DNA of 64,000 nucleotides from GCA-2705995 sp048267965 (GCA_048267965.1 JBLWWK010000002.1:248001-312000), one strand, 5' to 3'. Positions 17,864 through 27,995 are shown, numbered from the stretch's first letter. The notes: generated from the letters alone by a model not told the origin. A program made the numbers and translations.

Positions 17864-20800
17864 ATGATGAAGCGTTTACTTCTTTTACTTCTTCTGGTTA
17901 TTGGTTCAGCGGTTCCTACCTTCGCTACACACTTAATTGGAGGAAACATCGGCTACATAGATTTGGGCCAAGACCCGAATAACCCCGCCAACAATTTATA
18001 CCGTATAGTTTTTCAAGGCTATAACGATTGTAACTCCCCTTTTTGGGGAACGGGTTTCCCAGAAGACCCTATCAACGTTGGTATTTACTCGGGAACACTT
18101 AACAGTAACAGCTTAACCAACTTAGGGCCCGGAGCGTTAGGAAATTTAGAATTAGACCTTACCGATTCTAACCGAGTGGAACCGAACTTACCCAACAACT
18201 GTAATTTCGGAGTTACCAACTGTATCTATTTAGTTGAATATTCGGGTGAAATTTCATTACCAAGAAACACGGCAGAAGGGTATCACATAGTGTACGATCG
18301 TTGTTGCAGACCGGGCGGAATTGTAAACGTAACCAACTCCCTAGACGAATCGCTTACTTACCATACATATATTCCGGCCAGTGGTGGAACGGTAGTTCCC
18401 AATAACACCCCTCAATTTACCGATACACTTGTGGCTTACATTTGTATTGGCGATACCATTACGCTTTCTAATTCTGCCACCGACCCAGATGGAGATTCAC
18501 TCGTTTTTTCGCTAGAAACTCCTCACGATGGTATGACGAACGATGTTACCAACGTGGCGGCAGATTACAATGCTCCGAATTTTAACCCGTATACTTATCC
18601 AATTCCTGAAATAACATGGGAAACCGGTTTTTCAACTCCCGATATTTTTGGAGCTGGTGGCTACAGTGTAATCGATAGCCAAACAGGAATCACATTTTTC
18701 GCGGCAACAATGGCGGGTAATTACGCAGCCGCAGTAGAAATTAAAGAATACCGAAACGGACAATTATTATCTGTCTCGAGAAGAAATATTCAGTTATTAG
18801 CAGTTAACTGCCCTCCTAACGACAATCCTCAACAAGACATTTCTAACTTGCCTTCAAATGCCATTTCCCCCACGATTTACGAAATTGAAGCAGGCGATAA
18901 TATTTGCTTCAACTTAGATTTTGAAGATCCTGATGGTGACACCATAGAATTGCAAGCTTCTGGTGGTCTTTTCAATTTAGCGAACAACCCCGCCACTATT
19001 ACGCAACCTACCACCGGTGTGGGTCAAGTGTCTACTCAAGTTTGTTGGAATAGTACCTGCGCCCAAGCCAGCAATCAACCGTATTTATTCAATGTAACGG
19101 TTACCGACCAAGGTTGCCCTCCAAAAACCAACATTCAAACTTTCTCGCTTTTTGTGAGAGAATTTGACGAACCAGAATTTACTGGCGACAGTGTTTTTTG
19201 CCAAGGCGATACAGGAATTTATACGCTTACCACAGAACCTGGTTCTACCTACCAATGGCAAGTAAATCAAGGCGTTTTGCTATCACCAGTAGATTCTACA
19301 GGTGCTAGAGTGCTCTGGAATGGTAACAATCCTGGTAGTATTACTGTAGTAGGAACCAGTCAATTCGGTTGCGATGCTGCTCCTGTAACTCAAAACATAA
19401 CCATTCATTCAATTTTTGCAGATGCTGGAACGGATCCTACCATTTGTATTGGAGATACCGTTGCTATAGGTGCCTCTCCAGTAGGAACCGCCAATAGCGT
19501 GATTACCTGGAGCCCGAATACAGCTATTTCTGACGTAAATACCGCCAATCCCAATGTTTGGCCCGATCAAGACATTAGCTATATTTTGCAAGTAGACGAT
19601 ACCGCAAATGGTTGTATAGCCTTTGATACAGTGAGCGTAACCGTTAACTCACTTCCCGAATCAGGTTTACCAGAACAAGATTTTATTTGTCCGGGTTTTA
19701 CCAAAGAAATTACCGCTCAAGGTGGCGACACTTATCAATGGTCTAACCTACCCGGTATTAGCAATCCGAATATTCCTAACCCGCAATTTAACCCAGCTAC
19801 CACCACTACCTATAGCATTACAATTACAGATACCAATGGTTGTATAACCACAGATACACTTCAGATTGTGGTAGAAGGTGAAATTCCCACTTTTGCCGGA
19901 ATCGACACGAATATCTGTAGGGGCGATACCCTGATGCTGGGCGGAAACCCTACTTCACCAGGGCCCGATATTACGTATCTGTGGAGCCCGAATGCTTCTT
20001 TAGATTTTGACACGCTAGGCAATCCGTTGGCGTTCCCGATTGCTAATACGCAATACATTGTTCTCACCGAAATGGATACTTGTAGAGGTGCAGATACCGT
20101 AGATATCACCGTACTCGATCCACCCGTATATTCCGTTACGCCTACAGACACCATCATCTGTGATGCTGATTCTATTCAATTTTCGGTAACGGGTGGTGAT
20201 TTTTACGATTGGTCAAACGAAACATGGCTAACCCAAGATAGCATCGCTAACCCTATTGCATTTCCAGATACTACCACGAATTTTCAGTTGATTGTGGTTT
20301 CTAACAGTGGGTGTTCAGACACTTCGAATGTACTCATTCAGGTGCAAGCTCCTTTAGAGATTATACTTTCAGATACCATTCCTGCGTGTAAAAACTCTCC
20401 TGTGCTTATCGGTGGGAACCCGACCGCGCTAACGGGCGATGTTTACCAATGGAGTGGTGGACAGTTTCTCGACTTTGATACCATTGATGCTCCTACTGCA
20501 ACTATTGATACCACAACTACCTTTTATGTTTATGTAGAAGATTCTATTGGTTGTAACGATAGTGACAGCATACATGTAGAAGTGTTTAGAACTACGGGCC
20601 ATAGCCCAGATACGAGCTTTTGTGATGGTCAAAACATTCCGTTGAGTTTCAGCACAGAGCAAGGTGTGGGTCCGTTGTTGTATACATGGTTTCCCACTGC
20701 AGGTCTTTCCGATACCACGAGCAACACCACTCTTGCATCCCCTTCTGTATCTACCATTTATACAGTAACCGCCATTGACCAATTAGGCTGTATTGATACG

Positions 20801-21346
20801 GCACAGTTTAACTTAACCGTGCTTGATTTAGCGCAAGCAGGCTTTACATATTCCATTTACCCAACTTGCGACAACATCGAAATTGAGTTCTTGAATACAA
20901 GCACCGATGCAACCGCATATTCTTGGTTGTACAATGGGTCTGAATTCAGCACGGAATCGGATCCTACGTTGAGTTTACCGTATAGCCAACCCTTTACTGT
21001 ACAATTAGTGGCAAACAACACCGATGGATGTTCTACTGAAATTACCATTACCGATGTAGCTTCTACTTTCGAAGAAGAGTTCTCTTATGTAATACCGAAT
21101 GTATTTACTCCGAACGGAGATGGAGTAAACGACTTTTTCGAAATTGATCTAGACAATCGATTAAAAGAATGTACCGATATTTCGGTGTATAATCGCTGGG
21201 GACAATTGGTGTTTCAATCGAGCGGAAACATTCACAGCTGGGACGGCCGTTTCTTTGGTGGAGACGAAGCTCCAAATGGGGTATATTTCTACTTATTTGA
21301 AGTAAACGGACAAACTTTTAAAGGTTCACTCAATTTATACAGATAA
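17864..21346 (+). CDS. Large secreted adhesin-like protein with type-B T9SS domain
   Basis: The protein has 1160 residues. Signal peptide MMKRLLLLLLLVIGSAVPTFA precedes a ~300-residue N-terminal domain (THLIGGNIGY) found in Bacteroidota gliding-associated surface proteins. About eight PKD/Ig-like beta modules follow, each with a pattern like ICIGDTVAIGASP or FCDGQNIPLSF and a WSP-type strand. The last ~90 residues are the gliding-motility-associated type-B CTD (VFTPNGDGVNDFFEI to the end), which directs T9SS export with a PorP/SprF partner. Cysteines recur at the start of each module. It is probably a cell-surface adhesin. No transport partner is adjacent; the nearest is at 61149. Confidence 0.88.
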   Translation: MMKRLLLLLLLVIGSAVPTFATHLIGGNIGYIDLGQDPNNPANNLYRIVFQGYNDCNSPFWGTGFPEDPINVGIYSGTLNSNSLTNLGPGALGNLELDLTDSNRVEPNLPNNCNFGVTNCIYLVEYSGEISLPRNTAEGYHIVYDRCCRPGGIVNVTNSLDESLTYHTYIPASGGTVVPNNTPQFTDTLVAYICIGDTITLSNSATDPDGDSLVFSLETPHDGMTNDVTNVAADYNAPNFNPYTYPIPEITWETGFSTPDIFGAGGYSVIDSQTGITFFAATMAGNYAAAVEIKEYRNGQLLSVSRRNIQLLAVNCPPNDNPQQDISNLPSNAISPTIYEIEAGDNICFNLDFEDPDGDTIELQASGGLFNLANNPATITQPTTGVGQVSTQVCWNSTCAQASNQPYLFNVTVTDQGCPPKTNIQTFSLFVREFDEPEFTGDSVFCQGDTGIYTLTTEPGSTYQWQVNQGVLLSPVDSTGARVLWNGNNPGSITVVGTSQFGCDAAPVTQNITIHSIFADAGTDPTICIGDTVAIGASPVGTANSVITWSPNTAISDVNTANPNVWPDQDISYILQVDDTANGCIAFDTVSVTVNSLPESGLPEQDFICPGFTKEITAQGGDTYQWSNLPGISNPNIPNPQFNPATTTTYSITITDTNGCITTDTLQIVVEGEIPTFAGIDTNICRGDTLMLGGNPTSPGPDITYLWSPNASLDFDTLGNPLAFPIANTQYIVLTEMDTCRGADTVDITVLDPPVYSVTPTDTIICDADSIQFSVTGGDFYDWSNETWLTQDSIANPIAFPDTTTNFQLIVVSNSGCSDTSNVLIQVQAPLEIILSDTIPACKNSPVLIGGNPTALTGDVYQWSGGQFLDFDTIDAPTATIDTTTTFYVYVEDSIGCNDSDSIHVEVFRTTGHSPDTSFCDGQNIPLSFSTEQGVGPLLYTWFPTAGLSDTTSNTTLASPSVSTIYTVTAIDQLGCIDTAQFNLTVLDLAQAGFTYSIYPTCDNIEIEFLNTSTDATAYSWLYNGSEFSTESDPTLSLPYSQPFTVQLVANNTDGCSTEITITDVASTFEEEFSYVIPNVFTPNGDGVNDFFEIDLDNRLKECTDISVYNRWGQLVFQSSGNIHSWDGRFFGGDEAPNGVYFYLFEVNGQTFKGSLNLYR

Positions 21347-21370
21347 ACGCATTTAGCACTTTTAACAGGG

Positions 21371-21400
21371 TTGTTTATTGTGCGTTGCTGAATACCTTTG
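21371..21400 (+). promoter_or_regulatory. Promoter of the transaldolase gene
   Basis: TTG at 21371-21373 and TACCTTTG at 21393-21400 are separated by 19 bases, a good match to the Bacteroidota -33/-7 pattern. Transcription would start near 21407, which rules out an in-frame start at 21385 and supports the ATG at 21424. Confidence 0.7.
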
Positions 21401-21423
21401 CACAAGAATTTAACTATAGCTTT

Positions 21424-22080
21424 ATGAAGTTTTTTATTGACACAGCGAATCTTGAGCAAATTAAAGAAGCCGCTGAACTAGGTGTTTTAGATGGTGTTAC
21501 AACCAACCCTTCTCTTATGGCCAAAGAAGGAATTACCGGTGAACAAAACATTCTTGATCACTATGTTAAAATCTGCAACATTGTAGACGGCCCAGTAAGC
21601 GCTGAAGTGATCTCTACCGACTTTGAAGGTATGGTGAAAGAAGGCGAAAGGTTAGCTGATCTTCATGAAAATATTGTAGTGAAAATTCCAATGATTAAAG
21701 ACGGAGTTAAAGCTCTTAAGTACTTTTCTGAAAAAGGAATTGCTACCAACTGTACCTTGGTATTTTCTGCTGGTCAAGCTTTGTTAGCTGCCAAAGCAGG
21801 AGCTACTTTCGTTTCTCCCTTTATTGGTAGATTAGATGATATTTCAACAGATGGAATGGATTTAATTCGCCAAATTCGTTTGATTTACGATAACTACTTT
21901 TTCGAAACGCAAATCTTGGCAGCATCTGTTCGTCATACCATGCATGTAATGCAATGTGCTGAAGCAGGGTCTGATGTAATGACGGGGCCTTTGAGCTCAA
22001 TTACTGGTTTGTTGAAGCATCCTTTAACCGACATCGGTTTAGAAAAATTCTTAGCAGATTATAAAAAAGGAAATAGCTAA
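21424..22080 (+). CDS. tal: Transaldolase, short (TalC/Fsa-like) type
   Basis: The 218-residue protein belongs to the small decameric transaldolase/fructose-6-phosphate aldolase group, which transfers dihydroxyacetone units in the non-oxidative pentose phosphate pathway. MKFFIDTANLEQI at the start, GVTTNPSLM, the Schiff-base lysine in VVKIPM (Lys87) and SPFIGRLDDI are all characteristic. Whether it prefers transaldolase or aldolase activity cannot be read from sequence alone. The start was chosen from the promoter at 21371 and the family N-terminus. It has its own promoter and terminator. Confidence 0.95.
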   Translation: MKFFIDTANLEQIKEAAELGVLDGVTTNPSLMAKEGITGEQNILDHYVKICNIVDGPVSAEVISTDFEGMVKEGERLADLHENIVVKIPMIKDGVKALKYFSEKGIATNCTLVFSAGQALLAAKAGATFVSPFIGRLDDISTDGMDLIRQIRLIYDNYFFETQILAASVRHTMHVMQCAEAGSDVMTGPLSSITGLLKHPLTDIGLEKFLADYKKGNS

Positions 22081-22103
22081 ACGCTAGATTACTATTCTAT
22101 ATT

Positions 22104-22138
22104 AAAAGACCTGTTGCTCATCCTTCAGGTCTTTTTTT
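22104..22138 (+). terminator. Intrinsic terminator after transaldolase
   Basis: AAGACCTG (22106-22113) pairs with CAGGTCTT (22126-22133), followed by a T-run to 22138. Confidence 0.9.
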
Positions 22139-22207
22139 GTGCCATTTTCTCTAAAAACTGAGCCATTGGTAAAACTTAAAAAAAGTGGTCATCATCTGGT
22201 AAATGGC

Positions 22208-22215
22208 TAACTTTG
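22208..22215 (+). promoter_or_regulatory. -7 element close to the YciO/Sua5 start
   Basis: TAACTTTG matches TAnnTTTG and ends only four bases before the ATG at 22220. If used, the transcript would be almost leaderless. No good TTG is present at -33. Confidence 0.4.
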
Positions 22216-22219
22216 GTAT

Positions 22220-22846
22220 ATGTCTGCACAATACATTCGAATAAATACCAATCAGTTTAACCCAAAAGAGCTGGAACCCGTTATTAACTGTTTAAAAGAG
22301 GGTGGCGTTATTATTTATCCTACCGATACGGTTTACGGTTTAGGTTGTGATATAAACAATAAGCGAGCGCTTGAAAAAGTGGCTAAACTGAAAAACATCA
22401 AGCTAGAAGATGCCAAGTTTGCTATGATTTTTCATGATTTAAGTCATTTGGCAGATTACACCAAACCGATTTCTAACACGCTTTTTAGGCTCATTAAAAA
22501 ATCACTTCCAGGCCCCTTTACTTTCATCTTAACAGCGAATACGAAGGTTCCTAAAATCTTCAATAAGTCAAAGAAAAAAGAAGTGGGTATTCGAATTCCT
22601 GATCATCCGGTTCCTACAGAAATAGTGCGTTTGTTAGGCAGCCCAATTGTTACCACCTCGGTTATTGACGATGATGAAATTCTTGAGTACACCACCGACC
22701 CTTCTATGATTTACGAGAATTTTAAAGACAAGGTAGACCTCGTGATTGATGGTGGCTATGGAAACAACATTGCTTCTACCATTGTAGATTGCACTGGCGA
22801 TGACCCAGAGATTATTCGCCAAGGATTGGGTGAAATAGAGTTTTAG
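22220..22846 (+). CDS. Sua5/YciO/YrdC-family protein
   Basis: The 208-residue YrdC-like fold has the nucleotide/threonine site in GGVIIYPTDTVYGLGCDI and the FTFILTAN core. Length and the C-terminal pattern (DLVIDGGYG, STIVDCTGDDPEIIRQG) resemble E. coli YciO more than TsaC. The family includes threonylcarbamoyl-AMP synthases for the t6A tRNA modification; YciO-branch members may be weaker or different, so the exact role is open. Its stop overlaps the stop of the convergent phosphatase gene. Confidence 0.88.
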   Translation: MSAQYIRINTNQFNPKELEPVINCLKEGGVIIYPTDTVYGLGCDINNKRALEKVAKLKNIKLEDAKFAMIFHDLSHLADYTKPISNTLFRLIKKSLPGPFTFILTANTKVPKIFNKSKKKEVGIRIPDHPVPTEIVRLLGSPIVTTSVIDDDEILEYTTDPSMIYENFKDKVDLVIDGGYGNNIASTIVDCTGDDPEIIRQGLGEIEF

Positions 22847-24459
22847 TCGAGTAATTGTAAAATAGGTTGGCCAACTGCTGCACTTGGGAGTGTAAGATCG
22901 AACATCATGGCCAGCGTGTAAGCGATATCTGTTATTGCATACGGGGTATAAATTTGTTGGTGACGAACGCCCTGCCCCACCCATAATAAAGGAACGTGGG
23001 TATCGTAAGTATATCCTGTTCCGTGTGTGGTAGCATAGCGAAGTTGGTGCATCCACCCAGATTCGAAGAGTACAATTAAATCTCCCGACCTCCTTAAGTG
23101 GATTCCGCGTTGAAGTGATTGAATAATTCTATCGTTTGTAGCAGTATGTAGCAATTCTGCTTGGGTAAAAACCTTTACCACCCCATCATTAGATTCGATA
23201 GATTGAACAATGGTATTTTCTAGTTCTTCTCGATCGATGCCGAGTTGATTCATTTTTTCGTGGTTCAGAAAGATTTGATCGTTAGAAAAAGATTGAATCA
23301 ATTCTTCTGTTTCAAATTGTGCTAAAAGAGCCGTGTTTACCTTGTTGATAATGGTTTTTCCATGGTAAAACCCAGCTGGCATTTGGTGCTTTTGCATAAA
23401 GCCAACTGGCTCTGCGGCTGAATGATCTGCTGTTAAAAAAACAACATACTCGTCTTTTCCAACTGTTTTATCTAAGAACTCAAAAAGCTGTTCAAGCTCT
23501 CTGTCTAAGCGAATGTAACAGTCTTCTACTTCTTTCGATTGAGGCCCAAAAGCATGGCCTATATAATCTGGAGAAGAATAGCTAAGGGCTAAAAAGTCAA
23601 GGTGGTTGTCTTTTCCTAGCTCTTCCCCCTCAATGGCTGCCATAGCAAATTCTGTGGTGAGGGTATTGCCAAATGGCGTGCTCGGTAGTAAACCAAAATT
23701 TCCATTATTTTCACGTAATTCTTTCAAATTATATGGAAAACTTGAGTTTTCATTTCCTTTAAACACCATTTCATACGGTTGGGCATCGCCCTCACTTTCA
23801 GTGTATTGATTTTCTTGGAGTAAAAAATCCCACGTTTCATTCAGTAACTCATCTGCACGATTTTTTCGGTTATACGCTTTTGCCCATTTTGGCAATTCTT
23901 GGGTATAGTAATCTGAAGTTATAAAGTGACCTGTCGATTTATCGTACCAATATGCTCCGTTTGGGTTGTGACCAGCAGGCAAGATAGACCCACGGTCTTT
24001 GATGGCCACACCTACCACTTTGCTACTAAATTGAGACTGAATCCGTAATTGATCTGTAATCGTGGTGGCCAATAAACGGGTAGGAGCCATTTTTCCATAC
24101 TTGGAAGTGGTTCCTACAGAGTTTACACTATCGTCTTGAACACAATACACACTTTCGTTCAATTTTCTATCGTGCCAATCGTTGGCAATAATACCATGAT
24201 GAAGCGGTGTGGTTCCTGTATAAATACTAGCGTGTCCGGGACCTGTGTAGGTGGGCGTGTAATTATAGTGCACATTTTTACACCATGTACCTTGTTGTAA
24301 AAAACGGTTAAATCCATTTTCGCTAAAATGATTTTTATACCGAATTAAGTAATCTGTTCTCATTTGATCTACCACAATACCCACTACCAATTTAGGCTTT
24401 TGAGCTTGCAGCAATAAAACATTGAATACCAAACAAGTAACCAACAATACACTCTTCAT
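22843..24459 (-). CDS. pafA: PafA-type alkaline phosphatase
   Basis: The 538-residue exported phosphomonoesterase belongs to the alkaline phosphatase superfamily. A signal peptide (MKSVLLVTCLVFNVLLLQAQ) precedes metal-binding VDQMR (Asp31), the threonine nucleophile loop YTGPGHASIYTG (about Thr72) and the second metal site DHSAAEPVGF. A Thr nucleophile and length near 540 match the phosphate-insensitive PafA enzymes of Bacteroidota, which release phosphate in the periplasm. I start at the ATG at 24459; an upstream TTG at 24471 is less likely. The stop codon overlaps the convergent YciO gene by 4 bases, with no room for a terminator. Confidence 0.9.
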   Translation of the reverse strand: MKSVLLVTCLVFNVLLLQAQKPKLVVGIVVDQMRTDYLIRYKNHFSENGFNRFLQQGTWCKNVHYNYTPTYTGPGHASIYTGTTPLHHGIIANDWHDRKLNESVYCVQDDSVNSVGTTSKYGKMAPTRLLATTITDQLRIQSQFSSKVVGVAIKDRGSILPAGHNPNGAYWYDKSTGHFITSDYYTQELPKWAKAYNRKNRADELLNETWDFLLQENQYTESEGDAQPYEMVFKGNENSSFPYNLKELRENNGNFGLLPSTPFGNTLTTEFAMAAIEGEELGKDNHLDFLALSYSSPDYIGHAFGPQSKEVEDCYIRLDRELEQLFEFLDKTVGKDEYVVFLTADHSAAEPVGFMQKHQMPAGFYHGKTIINKVNTALLAQFETEELIQSFSNDQIFLNHEKMNQLGIDREELENTIVQSIESNDGVVKVFTQAELLHTATNDRIIQSLQRGIHLRRSGDLIVLFESGWMHQLRYATTHGTGYTYDTHVPLLWVGQGVRHQQIYTPYAITDIAYTLAMMFDLTLPSAAVGQPILQLLD

Positions 24460-24594
24460 ACCAGCGAACAATTAGATAATTGGGTAAAAGTACTGAACCT
24501 ATAATAGAAAATTGCAACCTAGATGTTAACTTACTATTGATAACGCCTTCTCTCGCCTCTTCTATAACTTAGATTATTCTTCTATTTTCGAACT

Positions 24595-25869
24595 ATGGCA
24601 TTGAACTATGTTTTTGTAGCGCTTTTTGTAATCGGCTTTGTTATTGCCTTACTGCGAACGGTGGGCTATTTATTTAGGCATCAGTTACAAGATGCATTCA
24701 ACCTCACGTTTACAGAAGCCGATTTATATGTGTTTAAAGACTTAGTAGATAGCACGTTTTCGATGGCCGAAACTTCAATAAGTATTGTATTAACCTTGAT
24801 TGGCGTAATGACGTTTTGGCTAGGCATTATGAAAGTGGGCGAAGATGGCGGTGCGGTGGCGGTGCTGTCTCGCTGGGTGAGTCCGCTGTTTCAAAAGTTA
24901 TTTCCTCAACTTCCGAAGAATCACCCAGCCATGAGCGCTATGCTCATGAATTTTTCGGCTAACATGTTAGGTCTAGACAACGCTGCTACACCTTTCGGTT
25001 TAAAAGCCATGGAAGAATTGCAAAAAGTCAATGCCGAAAAAGAGACTGCAAGCAATGCCATGATTATGTTTTTGGTCTTAAATACTTCTGGCCTTACCCT
25101 TATTCCTGTGAGTGTAATGGCTTTACGCGCAGAGTCTTCTTCTCCATCAGAAGTGTTTTTGCCGATTTTGTTTGCTACGTTTTTTGCCACTATTGGCGGG
25201 TTAATCACCGTTTCCATTTATCAGAAAATCAACTTATTTAACCGTACTATTTTGCTCTATTTAGGTGGTTTAACAGCCGTTATAATGGGTCTTTTGTATT
25301 ATTTCACCTCAATTCCTCAAGAAAATGTCGAAAAAATAAGTTTAGTAGTAGGTAATAGCATTCTTATGTTGGCCATTGTAGGATTTATTGTTTTGGCATT
25401 TCGAAGCAAAAAAAACGTCTACGAAAGTTTTATCGAAGGAGCCAAAGAAGGCTTTTACATTGGAGTTAAAATCATTCCCTATTTAGTAGGAATGCTAGTG
25501 GCCATAGGTGTTTTCAGAGCTTCTGGGGCATTCGAAATTCTAATGAGTGGCGTACGTTTCGGAGCTAGTCAGTTTTTAGAAGACACCCGATTTGTAGAAG
25601 CTTTACCTACCGCTTTTATGAAACCGTTTAGTGGTTCTGGTGCTCGTGCTATGATGGTAGAATCTATTAATAATTTTGGTGTTGATAGTTTTGTAGCCCG
25701 ACTTTCAGCGGTTTTTCAAGGCTCTACCGAAACCACTTTTTACACATTGGCCGTTTATTACGGAGCTGTAAACATCCGCAAAACGCGCTACACTGTTACT
25801 GCAGGATTAATTGCTGATGCAATTGGAATTATTTCGGCTATTGTAATCGCCTATATTTTCTTTGGCTAA
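24595..25869 (+). CDS. Nucleoside-recognition membrane protein (SpmA-SpmB fusion type)
   Basis: The 424-residue multi-spanning membrane protein is built of two Gate/nucleoside-recognition domains. The N-terminal half resembles SpmA (NFSANMLGLDNAATPFGLKA), the C-terminal half SpmB (FSGSGARAMMVE and FQGSTETTFYTLAVYYGAV). In spore formers the two halves are separate maturation proteins; Bacteroidota carry the fused form, whose substrate is unknown. TATTTTCG at 24583 ends four bases before the ATG. The stop overlaps that of the convergent nnr gene. Confidence 0.88.
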   Translation: MALNYVFVALFVIGFVIALLRTVGYLFRHQLQDAFNLTFTEADLYVFKDLVDSTFSMAETSISIVLTLIGVMTFWLGIMKVGEDGGAVAVLSRWVSPLFQKLFPQLPKNHPAMSAMLMNFSANMLGLDNAATPFGLKAMEELQKVNAEKETASNAMIMFLVLNTSGLTLIPVSVMALRAESSSPSEVFLPILFATFFATIGGLITVSIYQKINLFNRTILLYLGGLTAVIMGLLYYFTSIPQENVEKISLVVGNSILMLAIVGFIVLAFRSKKNVYESFIEGAKEGFYIGVKIIPYLVGMLVAIGVFRASGAFEILMSGVRFGASQFLEDTRFVEALPTAFMKPFSGSGARAMMVESINNFGVDSFVARLSAVFQGSTETTFYTLAVYYGAVNIRKTRYTVTAGLIADAIGIISAIVIAYIFFG

Positions 25870-27374
25870 ATCGATTTCCACGCTTTCGGTAGGAACCCGA
25901 TAATGTCTTTTGCCGTAATTGCTTCTTCAGATAAACTTTCCGCAGCTAAATCACCTGATCGACCGTGTAAAAACACTCCCAGAATAGCGGCTTGTTTTGG
26001 TGGATAACCTTGTGCTAATAAACCAGCGAGCAAACCTGTAAGCACGTCTCCGCTGCCACCCGTGGCCATTCCCGGATTTCCTGTACTGTTAAAAAACACA
26101 TTACCGTCAGGACAAACAATTTGGGTATTAGCACCTTTTACGATTAAATAAACTCTATAGCGTACGGCCATGTCTTTAGCTACTTCTAACCGATCCCAAC
26201 CTAATTCTACTCTACCACTAAATCTCGCCAATTCACCAGGATGAGGAGTTAAGATACTTCCCGTTGGCAAAAAGTTGAGCCAAGTTGTATTCTCTGCCAG
26301 AATATTGAGCGCATCGGCATCAATTACCATCGGATTTCCTACATTCTGAATCATCATTTTCAAAAGATGCGCAGTACGATCATCGGTTCCTATTCCAGGA
26401 CCGATTGCCACTGTTTTGAAAGATTTTATATCAGGAGTTTCCGTTAAAACCGTTTCCCCCAAAGTGATGCACATCGCTTCTGGCACAGCAGTCTGAAGGG
26501 GCACGTATCCTACCTTCGGGGTTCCTACGGTGAGTAAACCAACACCCGATTTTAAACAACTATTTGCAGCAAGAATAGCGGCTCCTACTTTGTCCTCGCT
26601 ACCGGCCAATAATAAGGCATGTCCGAAAGTTCCTTTGTGCGAAAACTTTCTTCTTTTTCGGTAAATTCCTTGAATTAAAGGAGGAGTTACAAAATGATAG
26701 GCAGAAGGTTCTTTCACTTCAAACTCTGGCAACAACCCAATATTAATCACCTCGAAATCTCCCACATATCGAGCATTTTCGTGAAAGAAGAACGCCAATT
26801 TAGGATACTGAAAAGTGAGGGTTAATTGTGCTTCTAAGATAGCTCCATCGTTGCCTTGGTTATTCTCACAAAACAAACCCGATGGAACATCTACCGAAAT
26901 TACGAAGCCATTGATTTTATTGATTTTATTGATTTCTTCAATAACTTCTGCAGCCATTCCTTCTACTTTTCGACTTAAACCAGAACCAAAAATAGCATCC
27001 ACTACCACTGGGTGGTTCTCCAATCTGGGAAAATCATCAACAGAGTTAATTTCATTGATTACCTCATCTTTTAAGGCTTTTAGTCGATCGAAATTGGTGT
27101 TGAAATCTACGCTACTTTTATCGCTAAACCGCACAACATACACGCGAACATCAACTCCTTTCTCAATTAATAATCGAGCTAACACCAACCCGTCTCCACC
27201 ATTGTTCCCAACTCCACAAAAAATAATCACTGGAACCTTTTCAGAAACAATTTCAACAATTCTCTGGAAAAGATGAAAAGCCGCTCTTTCCATTAAATCA
27301 ATTGATTGAATGGGTTCGTTTTCAATCGTAAATTGATCGGCCTTTCGAATTTGGTCTGCGGTGAAAATTTTCAT
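25866..27374 (-). CDS. nnr: Bifunctional NAD(P)H-hydrate epimerase/dehydratase
   Basis: This 502-residue repair enzyme acts on damaged NAD(P)H hydrates. The N-terminal YjeF epimerase domain (~1-215) contains FCGVGNNGGDGLVLAR and SVDVPSGL. The C-terminal ribokinase-like ADP-dependent dehydratase (~225-502) contains LTPHPGELARFSG and ATGGSGDVLTGLLAGLLAQG. It is the last gene of the minus-strand nusB operon, 33 bases after coaE. Near its C-terminus the 9-mer at 25889 is read as Gly-Phe-Leu-Pro, a frame not used by the other copies. Confidence 0.96.
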   Translation of the reverse strand: MKIFTADQIRKADQFTIENEPIQSIDLMERAAFHLFQRIVEIVSEKVPVIIFCGVGNNGGDGLVLARLLIEKGVDVRVYVVRFSDKSSVDFNTNFDRLKALKDEVINEINSVDDFPRLENHPVVVDAIFGSGLSRKVEGMAAEVIEEINKINKINGFVISVDVPSGLFCENNQGNDGAILEAQLTLTFQYPKLAFFFHENARYVGDFEVINIGLLPEFEVKEPSAYHFVTPPLIQGIYRKRRKFSHKGTFGHALLLAGSEDKVGAAILAANSCLKSGVGLLTVGTPKVGYVPLQTAVPEAMCITLGETVLTETPDIKSFKTVAIGPGIGTDDRTAHLLKMMIQNVGNPMVIDADALNILAENTTWLNFLPTGSILTPHPGELARFSGRVELGWDRLEVAKDMAVRYRVYLIVKGANTQIVCPDGNVFFNSTGNPGMATGGSGDVLTGLLAGLLAQGYPPKQAAILGVFLHGRSGDLAAESLSEEAITAKDIIGFLPKAWKSI

Positions 27375-27407
27375 AGAAAGCTGAAATTTGAAAAGTTAGA
27401 GAAGGTT

Positions 27408-27995
27408 TTACGCTTCGTTCACGAGCGCTTGGTGAATGGCTAATACTTGCTTCACTAGGCTTTGTTCACCATCGTTGATAATTTCAAAATCTGCGTATTC
27501 TAATCGCTCAATATCTGTTAATTGATGCATAATGCGGTTTTTGACCTCCTGTTCAGAAGTTTGATCTCGTTGAACAACACGTTCTATTCTCAACGCTTCA
27601 GGAGCGGTGACAACAATAATTTTATCGCATGTTTGGTAGGCTCCCGATTCAATTAAAATGGCTGCTTCGCGTAACACATACGCTGCTGTTTGGTTTTTAC
27701 ACCAGTGTTCATAATCGGTTCGTACCGCTGGATGAATAATCGCATTAAGGGCTGTTAATTGGGTTTTATCTTGAAATACATGTTGTGCAATAAATGCTTT
27801 GTTTACTTCACCCGAGGTGGTATAGGATCCTTCCCCTAACAACTCAATTACTTTCTTTTTTACATCGGCATTTTCGATGTACAAATCTTTAGCGCGTTGA
27901 TCGGCAAAATAGATGGGCACGCCTAATTCTTTAAAGATGTTACAAACAGTGGTTTTTCCGCTGCCAATACCACCCGTTATTCCTACTTGAATCAT
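27408..27995 (-). CDS. coaE: Dephospho-CoA kinase
   Basis: The 195-residue protein phosphorylates dephospho-CoA in the last step of coenzyme A synthesis. P-loop GITGGIGSGKTT (residues 5-16), the lid/substrate region with YFADQRAKDLY, IHPAVR, and the VVTAPEALRIERVVQRD segment are all typical. Its ATG overlaps the TGA of the upstream ybbR-like gene, a sign of coupled translation in the operon. Confidence 0.96.
   Translation of the reverse strand: MIQVGITGGIGSGKTTVCNIFKELGVPIYFADQRAKDLYIENADVKKKVIELLGEGSYTTSGEVNKAFIAQHVFQDKTQLTALNAIIHPAVRTDYEHWCKNQTAAYVLREAAILIESGAYQTCDKIIVVTAPEALRIERVVQRDQTSEQEVKNRIMHQLTDIERLEYADFEIINDGEQSLVKQVLAIHQALVNEA

Noticed and set aside
21385..21423. Upstream in-frame start of the transaldolase
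   Set aside because: It lies between the -33 and -7 promoter elements and is absent from the family N-terminus.
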